Source of the DNA: Avena insularis
Lineage: Eukaryota > Streptophyta > Magnoliopsida > Poales > Poaceae
Assembly (NCBI GenBank): GCA_023614405.1
Contig: CM042687.1
Coordinates: 263,047,480 to 263,111,479, forward strand
DNA length: 64,000 nucleotides
Direction: 5' to 3'
Part shown: piece after piece, positions 11,612 through 24,457 of the stretch
How positions within the stretch are numbered: position 1 is the stretch's first letter
Layout: each line of letters begins with the position of its first letter
The notes under the pieces: generated by a model
Seen by the model: only the letters and a program-made list of their open reading frames with translations
What the model was told of the DNA's origin: nothing
The model's database searches: none
Position numbers and translations under genes: made by a program

Positions 11612-12109
11612 TGACATGGTTATACCCTACGGGTACACGACATCAGCATACCTAGTCCAGCCCAAGGAAGGCCCACGATAATATATGCGGCCCATGAAGA
11701 TTTTCGGGTGGCTTAAGCCCATGACGTCTTCGGATCATTGGAGAGCAAGACTAGATTAGATAGAATATTCAAAGGGGCAAACTCTAAACCTATAACCGAC
11801 TCGATCTGTGCCTGGGACCTGCCTACCACTATAGAAAGGCCAGGAGGGCACGACGAGGAGGGCACCTCTCATACCACCGCATACACACCTCCACGCCAGA
11901 TTGCATCTGCGCACCCCTATAACTTTCGGTTCCGCCGTAATCAAGAGAAGACGAGCAGGAGTAGGGTTTTCCCTCCGGGGGCCTGGACCTGGGTAAATCT
12001 CGTGTCCCCTGGTTGCTTGTCTGTTAACTGTTCCACGATCTCCAGGACCCCCATCTTCTCCAAAACCCAAGCTCATAACAATGGGCATTGACGAGATCGA
12101 TCCTTGTCA
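11612..12109 (+). repeat. 3' LTR of Gypsy element
   Basis: Starts TGACA directly after the PPT and ends TGTCA, a perfect 5-bp terminal inverted repeat; 498 bp. A poly-C/T leader-like segment near 11990 and the ending ATTGACGAGATCGATCC resemble grass Gypsy LTR ends. The sister LTR is outside the window, so the right edge is inferred from the TG...CA ends only. Confidence 0.75.
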
Positions 12110-12944
12110 ACCACCATAGTTCATCCTCTCCACCCTCCATCCTCTCCATATCCATAGCCATTAGCTTGTACTTGAGATCTCCTTATGATTTGGCAACCAT
12201 TGTAAGAATATTTAATTTTAATCTAAGTATTTTGAAAAATGTTTTCTATCCTTGATCATATTGTTATGAGTGAGTAGTCCTCACGGGCTACGGGTTGGGG
12301 GTGAAACCTCATAGCGATTATGTGTATCTAATCCATGGGAGCACTATGTATTATTTGAATAAAGATTTGTATCTTTGTTTCTTTGTCTCTTGTCTCAATC
12401 TATGAATTTGTAGGTACCCAAGATCTCAGAGATTAATAAAGGCTTGAGGTGAGATAATTGGTTAGCGATGATCTCGTAGGAAACCAAGTGGCAGAAAGGG
12501 GAGTACGGTCTTTGTTTACCAATCCATTTGGGAACAACAACAACATCACTTCTTAAGGCTTTGATCTGTGTTTTCACTTAATAATTGTTTGTAGACCGGT
12601 GCTTCGTGATGCAAACGGTTGGATCAAAAGACTATTGCTATGTCTGTGACTCGCAGGGGCTCTAGTATATCGGGATGTGATGCCCACAAATTTTATCTTT
12701 ATTAAAAAATTACACATGAATATGCATATTACTATCTTTATACCATATGATGTGCAGCTGCAGGTGAATCTTCAACCCTATCCTATCTCCATCAATTGAA
12801 ACAACCCACGATCTAAAGTAAACTAGAAAGGTCCGATAAAAAAGGTAAACAAACAAACAAAGTCGTGTAGACATGTCCGTATTTAATTTACTTTTAGCAT
12901 TGTTTCCCAAGGTTAAGTCTACTAGGGAAAAAGCTACTATATTG
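12110..12944. other. Unassigned sequence between Gypsy and Copia elements
   Basis: AT-rich, with no supported coding region. The stretch 12150-12600 (AATAAAGATTTG and an AATAAAGGCTTGAGGTG phrase) reads like decayed repeat sequence, but I cannot place it. Near 12911-12944 the minus strand carries TTTTCCCTAGTAGAC, which recurs on + near 45225, just beyond the far side of the nested block. Confidence 0.4.
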
Positions 12945-14932
12945 TGTTTGGGTTCGAGGGCAGAAAACAAAAAATTCCTATGATCAAAACCCTAATCCCA
13001 AAATCTATCTACTAGTAATGCAGTAATGGCAGGGGATACAATATTCATACCTATGAAGACCGAGCGCGGTTAATGTACTGCGAGGAACGTGGTTGATGAA
13101 GTCGTTTTGATGCTGACCTCGAGGTCACGAAGTCCAATGGCCCTGACAACTCCAAGCGCTGAAAGCATGGCGCCGCCCGAGGGAGTCACACACATACGAT
13201 GCTTGACGTAGACTCTCGCTTCTCCCCGATCCAGCCGATATTGCAGAAGTAGATCTCCCGACTCCAAATCCCACAGCGTGACGGCGCTCCGCGGTGAATA
13301 ACTCCTCGCTCGCACAACCCTGACAAGGGGGCCACGATCGCAAGAGAGAAAGAAGGGATAGGATACATAGGCCTTTTCTATTTTTTTATTGTGTGTTTTA
13401 ATCCTCCTATAGGCACCTCTATATATAGGCGGAGGGAGGGGCTCTATCCACCTTAGGTGCCCCATGTGGGACTAAAACTAATAGGAAAAAGGAGAAAAAT
13501 AGCTCCCAGCCGGCTAGGCCCTTTGGGGCAACTCGGGGTAAATACCCGGTCCACCCCGGCCCCGCGGAGCCAGCGGCCAGCTGCCAAGGCGACCCCAGGC
13601 GGCCCGGGCAAGGTGGCCATGACCGGGTGGGGCAGCCACGCGGCCTAGGTTGGCGCGGGTGGTGCAGAGCGGCCCGACGCGGTAGTGGGCAGGCCCTGGG
13701 TGGGCCGGCCTCCGCAGCCTAGCAGCAACAGCTTGCCGCCCCGTGTGGCCCGCACTACGTGCCGCCCACCTGGGCTGGTCTAAAACCAGCCCCCTTTGTT
13801 ATTTCTTTTGCCTTTTATTGCCATTTCTTTTTAGGTAAAATCCCTCCAGGGTTTTTGCCTAATAAGAAAGATGCCTTTATAAAACTTTATTTAAATATTT
13901 ATTTAGGATATATTAATTCATAATTAACATATAATAAATGTATTTTTAAATCACCATTTATTTGAAACTCCTTTCGGTCCCTTTTCTTTATTCTTTCTCC
14001 GAACACTTTGAGATCTCTCCATAAAATTTCCGGTTTCTCTCTTCTCTTTTATTTAGTGATTCCGAATACGCCTATAACAATCTCTAAGCTTTGTCAAGCC
14101 CTTAAGCATGCTATCCAACGGTTCAGGAACACTCTAGACATGGTCAAGACTCCTCTCTAACCAATGATCAACGGCGAGACCTGGATGCCCATGATGACCA
14201 CCTGTGCAATCCACGAAACTTGTTGTTGAACCATAAACACTGTGTGTTATTCCTTTTGTCTCTATGATACTTATATTTTCTGAGACTTGATCAATGACAT
14301 CACCATATCAGGTTCAACCTCGTTATCGACAATAGCTACTTTACTCGATCCGATGAGTGATATCCCTCTTGACCTAGTCACACCCTGTGTAGCTTATGGA
14401 TATAACTTATCCGAGTGGGCCCAGAGTATCTTCCGTTACGTGGATGTACAAATCTCGCTCTTGATGCAAACGCATGTACCTTTTCCTCCAAATACCCAAT
14501 GTCACCCTTATGATCACCATTCCATCGAGTGACGTTAGGTGCCATTAAAGTATCCTCGGGAGACAGTGATTAGATATGGTCTTACGTCTAAGGAATGGGT
14601 CACTACGTTTCCTAATCATCGCAACTTGAAATCTTGACATGATCATGCCACGATGCTTTAGATAGGGTATGTTCACCATCTCATTCTCCAATGATATAAC
14701 TCCATTGTCAATTGATGCCGAGGCACCAACATGATTAGGAAAACTTGATCATCTATTGACCAATGAACCAGTGATTAGAGTTTCACTGGGAACTCCTGGT
14801 TGTTTGTACATCACATGTGCATTAACGTTTCCAATCAATACAGTTATAGCATGATATAAAGCTTAATCATAAACTTTATGAAATATGCTAATAATCACTA
14901 TTATTATTTGTCTCTAGGGCATATTTCCTTCA
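12945..14932 (-). repeat. 3' LTR of the gag-only Copia-like element
   Basis: On - it starts TGAAGGAAATATGCCCTAG at 14932, a relative of the grass Copia start TGTTGGAGATATGCCC. It ends CCCAAACA at 12945; about 1990 bp. A TATA-like CTATATATAG sits near 13419-13428. The end TTTTTTGTTTTCTGCCCTCG resembles other Copia LTR ends in this window. A GC-rich block (13540-13790) on the way is unusual in composition. The left edge could be 12943 instead of 12945. Confidence 0.65.
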
Positions 14933-17152
14933 GTATCCCACTTGCACTAGAGTATAAATAAACTAGATACATTTGTTATTCAATCATCAGTACCAGACAA
15001 CTTGGCACTTCTGATTATGCTTTCTCATGAAAAAGGTTTAATTCTAGGAAATGAACATTTCATTCCTTATGAATCCTTTGCAACTTATTAATGTCATCAT
15101 GTATGACGCTAATATCTTTTATCATCTCTATGATAAATTCTTGTGTATGTATAATATTTTTTTGCCAACAAAGTGGGGTCTCTGGTTCCAGATAGGTCTC
15201 AAGGACTTTCTCATGGGCACTAAGTATTGGAACACACTCTGTCAGAAATATTCTCTAAGCCTCAACATTATACACAACACTTGGTAGTATTCATGTACTT
15301 GTATTATTAATGTAGATCTCAAATTCAAAATGCACTATGTGCTATTTTGAATATATGCCACTACGCTTCAACTGCGCTTTAGGTAATCTTGTGATGCAGA
15401 CACTTCCAATCTATTTAAGGTCAACATATGTCCTTACAGTATAACACTTTACACCTTAGGTACGTCGTACTTTCATAGATACGGAGACATGTCTACATAT
15501 ATCAATAGATATTGTGGACAAACATAAATCATTGTTCAATGATTTAAACTTAATCATTTTTGAACTTGTTCTTCTCACTAAGAACCTGGATCAAATTATG
15601 TTGAGTATTTATCATGATTTTAAATATATAATCCCTATGTCAAAACATAGTGGATGTTTGAACATACTTATTCTTTAAACCATCGATGTTTATACTTAAT
15701 AATATTTCGTAACTTGAATGATTTAGGATTGTTTCTTAATCCATTCCTATTCTGAACTCTTCAGAATCTCCTTTAGGAATTCACTACAACATAATGCTAT
15801 AAGACATTTATTAATCTCTAAGATTTCAATGTCCAATATATTTTCCAACTTTACTCTCATAAATCAATATTTATTTATTTATTGGCTTTTGGTCTGTATT
15901 CATAATGTGTCATTTACACATATGAATCCTTCCAAGCTCCCACTCAAAATATGTCAACTACATATGCGAGTTCAAACTTTGCATTGCTCCCACTCAAAAA
16001 TATTTCATTCACATATTAATTTCAGTAAGGCTCTCTAGCTCGCACTCAACATTATGCAAATTGCATATCCTCTTAATATTTCAAACAACTTCAAAATCTC
16101 TTGATCAACTATCAATTTGAGAATTTATTTTTCAAGTCTCTAGTACTTTACTAGTATTTAATACATTAGACTTTAGCATTTCTGAATCAAATTCATTGGA
16201 ATTCGCCCAAAACATCCTTTTGGCGGATCACGCTTTGTCTTTTAAGACTCCCACTTATTTCTTACGACGTAACGGTCCTTCAGAAATATCAAGTAACTTC
16301 TTTACTCAATAAGATTCAGTAATGGTTGTACTTTCTAATCTCAAGTGAAGTTTAATTCCAGGATTTCATTTCTTATAACTTTAGTCTACCATCAGTTACC
16401 TTGTACTTCGCAGGTATGTATTGTTCTAATAACATGACAAGTAATTCACATTTATCTCCGCACCAGGTGCAGGGCATATTTGCGAATCCTACTACTTTAT
16501 GTAAAAGCATAACTGAGAAAACAATGATCACAATCATTGATCATTTTTATTTAACAAGAAGAGTCACGTTCTGTAACATATTCTGTTGCGCTTCTCAACA
16601 TTTTGATGTATGGTTGCAAAAATTCATCATGCTCTTACCTTATTCCATTAACACCATTGTTGAGGAACACTTTTTTTCGATAATGTACCAAACTTTTAGC
16701 AATACTAGTTTTGCCTTTCTTTGGTTCTAGTCATGGAATTTGTATTTCAAGGTTTCCAAGGACTTTTTTGTTATTGCTTTGGTTTTATCAAATAAACCCA
16801 AAAGCTTTCATGAATTCTAGATGATTTTAATTTATTCTAGATGAGCGTTTGCCAATTCCATTCAATGGTCTTTTACTAACGCTACATAGTTTTATTTGGT
16901 TTATTGCCAAATGTTTTCCCACTTTATGCCAATAAAGCATTTTACAAATGTTCATGTATTATTAGTTAGTTTCGTATTTGGAATAATTCACACATAATCA
17001 AAAACAATATATGAACACGAATAGAAATCATTCATAAAAGCAGAACAACTGATTTTTTACAAACTTGTATGAATAACAACATCACGAAATGTAAGACACA
17101 CTAAAGAAGTTCATATTCCACCGATTACAATAATTATCCAATAAACTATAAA
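14933..17152 (-). other. Non-coding interior of the gag-only element
   Basis: About 2.2 kb, strongly AT-rich, without a supported reading frame on either strand. On - it begins after the gag stop and ends in the PPT at the LTR. It contains a degenerate ~50-bp tandem repeat at 15937-16050 whose core is TGAGTGGGAG, described separately. Confidence 0.6.
15937..16050 (-). repeat. Degenerate ~50-bp tandem repeat with PPT-like core
   Basis: Three units begin on + with CTCCCACTCAAAAT (15937), CTCCCACTCAAAAA (15987) and GCTCGCACTCAA (16038), spaced 50 and 51 bp. On the element's strand the core reads TTGAGTGGGAG, similar to the real PPT (CAAGTGGGAT) at 14933-14944. Confidence 0.55.
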
Positions 17153-17398
17153 CTAAATGATAAACATTGAGGGAGAGTGTGGTCGGCCATCATCATCATG
17201 CTTGCCATTAACACGCAACGTCACCTCCTCTCTCGCAAGCAGCTCTTAGGCAGAAGGACCTGTTTTCATAAAATAGAACAAGTATCAGATACTTCAATAC
17301 TATAACAAGTGTTTGAAAGATTATAACATTTATAAACTTCGTATATCATATATATACCTTCACCGTCGATGACCTCTTTGGCAACGGGTTCAACCTTC
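17153..17398 (-). pseudogene. 3' part of gag, with a predicted intron
   Basis: On -, the frame continues from the piece at 43882 into VEPVAKEVIDGEG and reaches 17358. A GT donor follows, then a 98-bp intron (17357-17260) ending CAG. The next exon (17259-17153) continues in frame with ELLAREEVTLRVNGKHDDDGRPH and stops at TAG 17155-17153. An in-frame TAA lies four codons into the second exon. The short spliced gag with its own stop supports a gag-only element. The splice is predicted from consensus sites and frame only. Confidence 0.55.
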
Positions 17399-17529
17399 TG
17401 ATACGTCGGAAATGTATCTAGAATTTTTGATGCTCCATGCTTGTTATATATCATTTGTCTTATGTTTTGTCTACACTTTGAGGTATTTTTATACACTTTC
17501 TGAAACTAACCTATTCACAAGATGCCACA
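17399..17529 (+). repeat. Athila-like 5' LTR, left piece
   Basis: Starts TGATACGTCGGAAATG, matching the 3' LTR start at 42371, and is cut at 17529 in GATGCCACA by Copia A. The remaining LTR resumes at 37110 after the TSD copy. Confidence 0.9.
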
Positions 17530-19383
17530 TGTTGGAAATATTCCCTAGAGGCAATAATAAAAGTGGTTATTATTATATCTTTGTGTTTATGATAAAATGT
17601 TTACATTCATGCTATAATAGTATTAATCGGAAACATTAATACTTGTGTGATTTGTAAACTAAATTAGTGTCCCTGGTAAATCCTCTTTGTAATACTAGCT
17701 TGTTGGTTAATAGATGATCGTGGTTTCTCGATCACTAACATTGAGATGTTATTAACAACGAGATCATATCATTAGGAGAATGGTATGATGGACATACTCC
17801 TATAGATAAGCGTAGCATTAAGATCAAGTCATTTCAATAGTTCATTTGCTATAAGCTTTCTGATACATAGTAACCTAATTCCTTCGACCATGAGATCATG
17901 CTAATCACCATCATCGGAAGGATGCTTTGATGACATCAAACACCACACCGTAACTGGGTGGCTATAAAGGTGGCATTGAGTGTTCGGAAAGTATGTGTTG
18001 AGGCACATGGATCAAGAGTGGGATTTGTCCATCCATATGACGGATAGATATACTCTGGGCCCTCTCGGTGGAATGTCATCCAATTGGCTTGCAATCATGT
18101 GACTGGATCACAAGTGATCACATATCATGGGAACGAGAAAAGAGTACTTATCGGTAACGAGGTTGAACTAGGTATGCAGATATACCGATGATCAAAACCT
18201 CGGATAAGTAAAATATAGCGAGACAAAGGTAAATTGGTATCGTATGTAAGTGGTTCATTCGATCGCAAAGTAATCTTAGAAATATGTGGGAGCCATATGA
18301 ATTTCCAGATTCCTCTCTTGGTTAATGATCGGAGAAGTGTCTCGGTCACGTCCGCATAATTCACGAACCGTAGGGAGACACACTTAAGGATTCGATGTTG
18401 TTTAGTAGATATGGAATGTTAGTAGGGATACCGAATGTTGTTCGGAGTCTCAGATGGGATCCGGGATATCACGAGGAGATCCGGAATGGTCTTGAGAATA
18501 AGATTCATATAAGGAAAGTCCGATTCCGGAGTTCGGGAAAGATTCTGATGTTTTCATCAGAAAGGTTCTAGAAGGGTCTAGAAGGTTCACCGGTCCGGAA
18601 GGGGAATGGACCATGAATGTGTCATGGGTAAGTGGAATGATTGGATCATATCTTGGGTCACTTGGTGTGGACATTTGCAAGAGAGAATTAAAGCTCTAAA
18701 TTGAAAGTCAAACGGGAGTTTGAAAAGTCAAACTGGAACAATGGTTTCCTAGTGGAAGAAGGAACAAGTCCTTCTCTCAATCCAACTTGGGTTTGGGTTT
18801 GGATTCAAACCCACCCCTCCCAAGGCTGCCCCCTCTCATAAATAGAGGGGGAGGTCTGCCCCAAACAACAAGCGCTAGCCCTCCCACACCCGCGCCGCTG
18901 CCACCGCCACAGGCCCATCGCCATCGCCCGAGCCACCGCCGACACCTCCTCCTCCTCCCGGTCTTCTAAACCCTAGATCACCATGAAACCCTAGATCCAC
19001 CATAACTCGCATCGGCTTAGGCGAATCCTCATGGGATCTTCCTCTACTCATTACCACGCCATGTCATCTTCTTAGGAATCGCGAGGGGAGAACTACAACC
19101 TCCACTGCCTGCTGGAACAAGGGAGATGAAGGTCTTCATCGAGTACCGAACGTATGACCGACTATGTAAGCGCTGCCGGAATGCAGCGCCAGAAAGATCG
19201 TCTATGCGATCTTGAGATCGGCAAGTGTACGACTACATCACCCACAAGAATCTGCTCTCGTTAACCGCTTTGGAATCTTCGAGGGTGAGTGCTTCTATCG
19301 ACTCGTCGCTACAATCTAGTAAATAGATCTTGGCTTGTTTGTGTGCATGCGGTAGAAATTTTTTGTTGTCCATGCTACGAACC
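17530..19383 (+). repeat. Copia A 5' LTR, main piece
   Basis: 1854 bp plus a 6-bp remainder (CCTACA, 30073-30078) beyond element H. TATA-like CATAAATAG at 18837-18845. Compared with the 3' LTR it keeps about 27 bp near 18500 (CATATAAGGAAAGTCCGATT region) that the 3' LTR lacks at about 36243. Confidence 0.9.
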
Positions 19384-22300
19384 TGTCACATCCCAAAATT
19401 TTCCAAATTTTGTAATGTGAAAAATAAATTAAACAAAATAAATAATTGTTGAAATTTAGGGTGAAAAGAAACTTTTTGTTTCTAAAGTGGAAACATTAAA
19501 AGCTCATCTTGAACAAACTTTGTATAGAATTTGAATCCAAATAAATTCAAAACAAGTGAAATGCTTTCTTCATAAATGCATCTTGAAATTTAAACATTTG
19601 GAAAATAAACCAAAACCCTAAAACCCTAATGGAAGAAAAACAATTCCAGGTTATCCCCAAGATCATGGATTGGATCCATATAAAATATGTCAACAAACAT
19701 TTGCAAATGATCAAGAATGACAAATAGAAATATTATAAAACCATAGAAATTGGTTTTACTTAATTTGGAGCCATAAATAAAATTTTATGAATTTAACAAG
19801 ATAAGGAAATTGAATTTCCAAAGCAAATAAAGAACCTATCTAGAAATCCATACCAAATGGTGAACAAATAATCCTAAAGACATTTAAAAGGATAAACAAA
19901 TATTAAATAAGATTTTACAAATTGGAATCGCCAAGTTTGGACTTATAAATAAAAAGATATGGATTTTATAAGATAAAGAAAGAAATATTAAATGAGGAAT
20001 ATTTAAAGACCAAATTAAATCTTGACCTAATCCATAAACAAATGGAATAAATATAATCCAAATCCAAATAAAATAATGGATAAAGAATTTTCACATTAAA
20101 TAAAATGGCATTAACCAAATTCTATTTCTATTTGAATAAAGACAAAACCCCTAATGGAAGAGATTAATTAAATCAGGGAAAAATAATTTGAATTTAGCCA
20201 AGTGGAATAAAAGTTATTTAATTGACTTAAATGAAATAAAAGAATCATTTAAATGAATTTTTATGGAATTAAAACCATATTTGATTTCATTGGAATAAAG
20301 ACAAATACCCAATTTTAAATGATTAATAAATCATATTAAAAATATTCCAAATAAATCAAGATGAATTATTTGACACACTAATTAAATAAATAAACCTACG
20401 GAATAGGTTTGGTAAAAATATGGATTTCAAATAAAGTTTTAAAAACACATTAAAACCTATTTGAAATAAAGACAAATGACTATTTATAAAATAAATAAAA
20501 GACCCTAAAAAGAATAAATTTATTATTCTCAATTTGACTTTAGAATGAACTAATAAACAGTATAAGAATATACTCAAAGTTTGGTTGAAGTTTGAAATCA
20601 AATTGTTGTTTGAAAAGTTTAAACAAAATCAAAACAGATAAATAGAAAAAGAAAAGGAAAAACAAATCTGTACAAAAAATGATGAGCTAAGCCAGCCTAG
20701 CCCAGCAAAGCCTAGCTAGCCCAGTCCAGCCCACTCCCTCACTCCCCGCAGTAAATCGTTTTTCACTCAGAAAGACACCCACCCAGTCGCTGACTAGCAG
20801 GCCCCACCTCCCCTCTTCCTCTCTCGCTGACGACACGGTCCCGCCTGTTAGATTTCGTTTCCACCCGCCGCGACTTCTTCTCCCCCAACCCCGTCATTTA
20901 CGCGATTGATTGCGCTGTTGATTCTCATTAACCTCTGATTAAGCGTTGATTCCGTGACCTCCCGCATTTAAGCACCCTTCTCCCCTCTCTGATCTCCCTC
21001 ACTCGCCAACCCCTCACCGCCACCAGGCTGCTCGAATCGCAAGCCCGAACCCCACTGTCTCCGGCGAGCTCACGATCAAATTCCGGCCACCACTGCCAGC
21101 CCCACTACCTCCAGAGCACACGAGCTTTCTTGCCATCACCGTACACGTCTCCCAGTACCCCCAACCTGCCCGCGCTTGTCCCAGAACATCGGCAAGGACG
21201 ACCACTACACGTCGCCGCCGTCTGTCACTTATCCGACGAGCTCTCCAGCTAAACTCCGACCGCGCCTCCCCTTCTCGTTGACACTCCTGTACTCGCCACG
21301 TCTTTGCGCATCTAATGGAAGCTCCCTTTCCCTCTAGCGGGCACCGTATTTTCAGCAACGACGATGAATAGAGCAGCCCAACGCCAGGGACAACTCCGAT
21401 GAGAGATTGCCGACCCGTCCGTGCGCCCCCTGCGCTGCGACAACCACGTTGAGCATCAGTACGTCGTGGCGATTCTGGTGAGCTACTCCTCTGTCACCCT
21501 TGCTTCCTAAATCGCCGGGAACGCCTCCGTCTGACCGTGCGCCGCCAGCGCCGCTGGTTCTTGGTAAAGGCGTTGAGGACCATAGGATCTTGATCTGACG
21601 AGTGTGAATAGATTTAACCCGAAGCGGTATGGAGATACCTGTGCCGCACGATCTCATTTTAATCCAACGCCTCGCATCTGTTGATCCACGCGAACCATTT
21701 TTGCCCAATAGGAAACAACCACGTGGCCCAGACTGTTTAATAAAAACCAGAATAGATTCTATTAGATGTTCAAACTTGTAAATTGCATAACTTTTGATCC
21801 AGACGTCCAAATTTTGCAAATTTTATATCAATGGAATCATAAATACAAGTACTTTCCAACCATGCACTTTTTTAGTAAATTGCTTCTGTTAAAATGGTTC
21901 TTTTGCAGAAACTTGTGTAGGCATAATTTGAATATAAAATTCATTCTAAAATTATTTTTTGTGATAAAACCTTTGGCAAATGGGTTGTTTTGAACCTACT
22001 GACCATAGAAAACAATTTGTGGATTCAAAAACATATTTTGTGAAGCAAAAGAATAAATCTTTGAATTAAAGCAATTCTAGTCAAATAAAAATGTTGTTTA
22101 TATGTTAAAAATATTTTTTGGAGAAAAATCTTTGGGAAATGATTTGGATTAAACTCTCTGACCCCAAACACCAAGTTTTAGAATTAAAAATGTATTTGGT
22201 GAACCTTATAAGGATTATTGCTTTGCTAAAGGCATTTTCAACCACATAAAATAATGCTTTGGTTTAAAAAGGGTTTATAGATAAAATCTTTTGCAAATGG

Positions 22301-23782
22301 TTTTGCCACTTTTATAAAATGACAAATGGGTGTTTTCAAATGTTTATAACCTATTAGAAATCACTTTTCTAAATAAAACAATCTTTGGCATGCTTGCATG
22401 CATTGCTTTGTTTCTATTATTTAATGTGATGTTTGCTTGAATGGTAGATTGAAATTGTGCCTTGCTTGATTAATTGTAGTGATTTGAAGAGTGTGAATAT
22501 TGCAAGCTCAAGGAGTGAACTTATATTCTCTACCAAAAATGCAAGTGATGCGTCATACTTTTGTCCCATTATTTTCACTATGCATTAGTGATATTTCTAA
22601 AGTAGGACTTGCATGGAATTTTTGCTAAGTGTAAACTATGCCATGGGAAATCCTAGTAGATGAAACCTTAGTAGAAATTTCCTAAGTTAAGATTCCTACT
22701 ACTATCATGCTTAGCTTAGCTAGTAGAAAACAAGGGTGGATTATATTCATGCTATGGAATATTTCTAAGTCAAGGACTTGTGTTTTGTTTAATAAAACAA
22801 CTAAGTGAATGGATTATCTGGGTGGAATGGAAAGAATGGTTTGTGTTGAGTGGTTATGCAAGTCCAGTATGCTGGGGAAAACTTGGTATCTCACTTGTGG
22901 ATGGCCACCCAGGAACAAAGAGATTTGAGATGTCAAATGTTGAGAAGCTTCAAGTGCAGCCACTTGGCATTATGGGATCTGCCTGGATCATATAGGTTGC
23001 AATAACTTAGCCAAATGGACAGTTGGTGGTAGGGGTTTGGTAGGTTGGAGCGCGTCCATTTTGGTCTAAGGGAAGGCTTCTGAAAGATCTTGTCTTGGTG
23101 AAAATCAAGTCTTGTGGGGAAAGTGCACCACCTCTGCAGAGTGTAAAATCTAAGTACTTAGCCATGTACCTGGTAAAGGACAATTTGAGCATCAAAACAT
23201 GGAAGCTATCAAGAATCTCCTCATACAAATTTCTAAGTTAAAACTTTGTGGTTGAACAAGGGTTGAAGGATCACCAATTTCTATTGGGAGATGCCTTGGG
23301 AGATTTTGTCAAGCAAAAACTTAGTGTTTTCAAATGATAAGGAAAATCTATTTTGAGCAAAGCAAGCCTAAGATCCACTTAGCCAAATGAATATAGATGA
23401 TAGACTCCATTATGTTACCATAGTATCACTTGCCAATACAATTCAAATGTATTGACCCTTGTGGCTATAACTTATTATGTTGCAGGTTTGATTGATGTTA
23501 GTGAGATGTGTTGATTAGGATTACAAGTCTACAACCAACATGATTGCCTATGGCACTTTGAAGATGAAGGACCCCATGCTATAGTTATTTCTGCTGCATT
23601 GTAATGAGATAGCCAAATGATCTATGTAAGATGTAATAAATTATTTTATTCCTGGTTATAAAGTTGTATTATGACCTTTGTTTCTTGATATTACATCTTA
23701 ACTGTGGATGCTAGCTATTGATCCAGGGACTAGCATTGTAAACACAGGGATCTCTACCTTATTAAAGGTTGGGACCTCTACA
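19384..23782 (+). repeat. Element H 5' LTR
   Basis: 4.4 kb, AT-rich in its first 1.3 kb, with a GC-rich, promoter-like zone at about 20700-21700. It contains no convincing gene: short ORFs shared with the 3' LTR (for example near 21014-21358 on -) are conserved only because the LTRs are copies. Confidence 0.9.
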
Positions 23783-24457
23783 GATGGTATCCGAGCACGG
23801 TGTTGCCTGTAGGATTGTAACCCTAGGATTGGACAAAACCCCTTAGAAAATAGGAGTTGTATTTGTTCCAAAACTTATTTACAAACAATCTTGTAAACTC
23901 TTTCCTCAACCATTTTGGTTTTGATTCTACATCTTGTCTATTTCAACTTGATGGATAAAGCCTCCACCATGAGCAAAGACTTCAATATGAGCAAAGGACT
24001 TCAACAACTCCAATGACTTCAACTTTATTTTCACCAAGGACTTCAACTTGGATATCACTAAGGACTACAAGTGAGACAAGAAATATTACTCAAGACTTGA
24101 AGACTAAGGAAACACAACTTAGAAGGAACCATCATCACCTTTGAAGTTTTGTGACCAAGACACAAGGACTTTTCCAAGGAAACCATGATCTCATTCAAGA
24201 AGAATCAACTAAGAAGGATGGAATGATCTCAAGTGAACCATATAGTTGGACCACCATGTTTAGTTTAAATTAACCCACCAACTTATGTGGTGTAGCAAAA
24301 ATATTTTGTTGCCTAAAGATGTGCTTAAACTTGTTGTTTGAGTGGAATGTTTGTTTGTGATTGTTTGCACATTGCTTGTGTGGATTGTGATGTGTGTGAT
24401 TAGAATTATTTCCTTAGAAATCTTTTGCCTATTCTAATCCCAATCCAACCCAAACAG
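23783..24457 (+). other. Element H leader with primer site
   Basis: The primer site TGGTATCCGAGCA lies at 23786-23798. The remaining 660 bp have no ORF and contain a loose ACTTCAA/GGACTTCAAC repeat around 23980-24060. A pyrimidine-poor AAACAG immediately precedes the ATG at 24458. Confidence 0.65.

Larger units (their letters stand above)
1..12109 (+). mobile_element. Gypsy LTR retrotransposon, Tat-like, 5' part outside window
   Basis: Order of domains on + is gag, aspartic protease, RT, RNase H, integrase (RT before integrase defines Gypsy). A roughly 5.4-kb region follows between pol and the 3' LTR, with antisense genes on -. The integrase C-terminus ends in a PWNVAQL-type motif without a chromodomain, and the PPT reads like TCGGGGGCTAC. 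Both, with the antisense genes, are features I associate with the Tat/Retand/Grande group (inference). The 3' LTR is 11612-12109. The 5' LTR and primer site lie left of the window, so age and TSD cannot be read. The polyprotein is dead: at least nine in-frame stops and one frameshift. Confidence 0.9.

Noticed and set aside
12110..12944. Candidate host gene between elements
   Set aside because: No exon-like ORF or splice pattern could be supported.
13070..13648. Possible small genes on both strands
   Set aside because: They lie in the promoter/leader part of a Copia LTR and show no domain or conservation evidence.
15937..16050. CRISPR-like array
   Set aside because: Units are degenerate, tandem without unique spacers, and the DNA is a plant retrotransposon.
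19608..19630. Telomere-like CCCTAAA words in element H LTRs
   Set aside because: Only two imperfect units, repeated because the LTR is; not an interstitial telomere array.
21014..21358. ORF on - conserved at 27251-27595
   Set aside because: It is conserved only because both are copies of the same LTR of element H. It has no domain and differs by substitutions without codon pattern.
21766..21993. Short ORF on + conserved at 28016-28243
   Set aside because: Same reason: LTR copies of element H, AT-rich, no recognisable protein feature.
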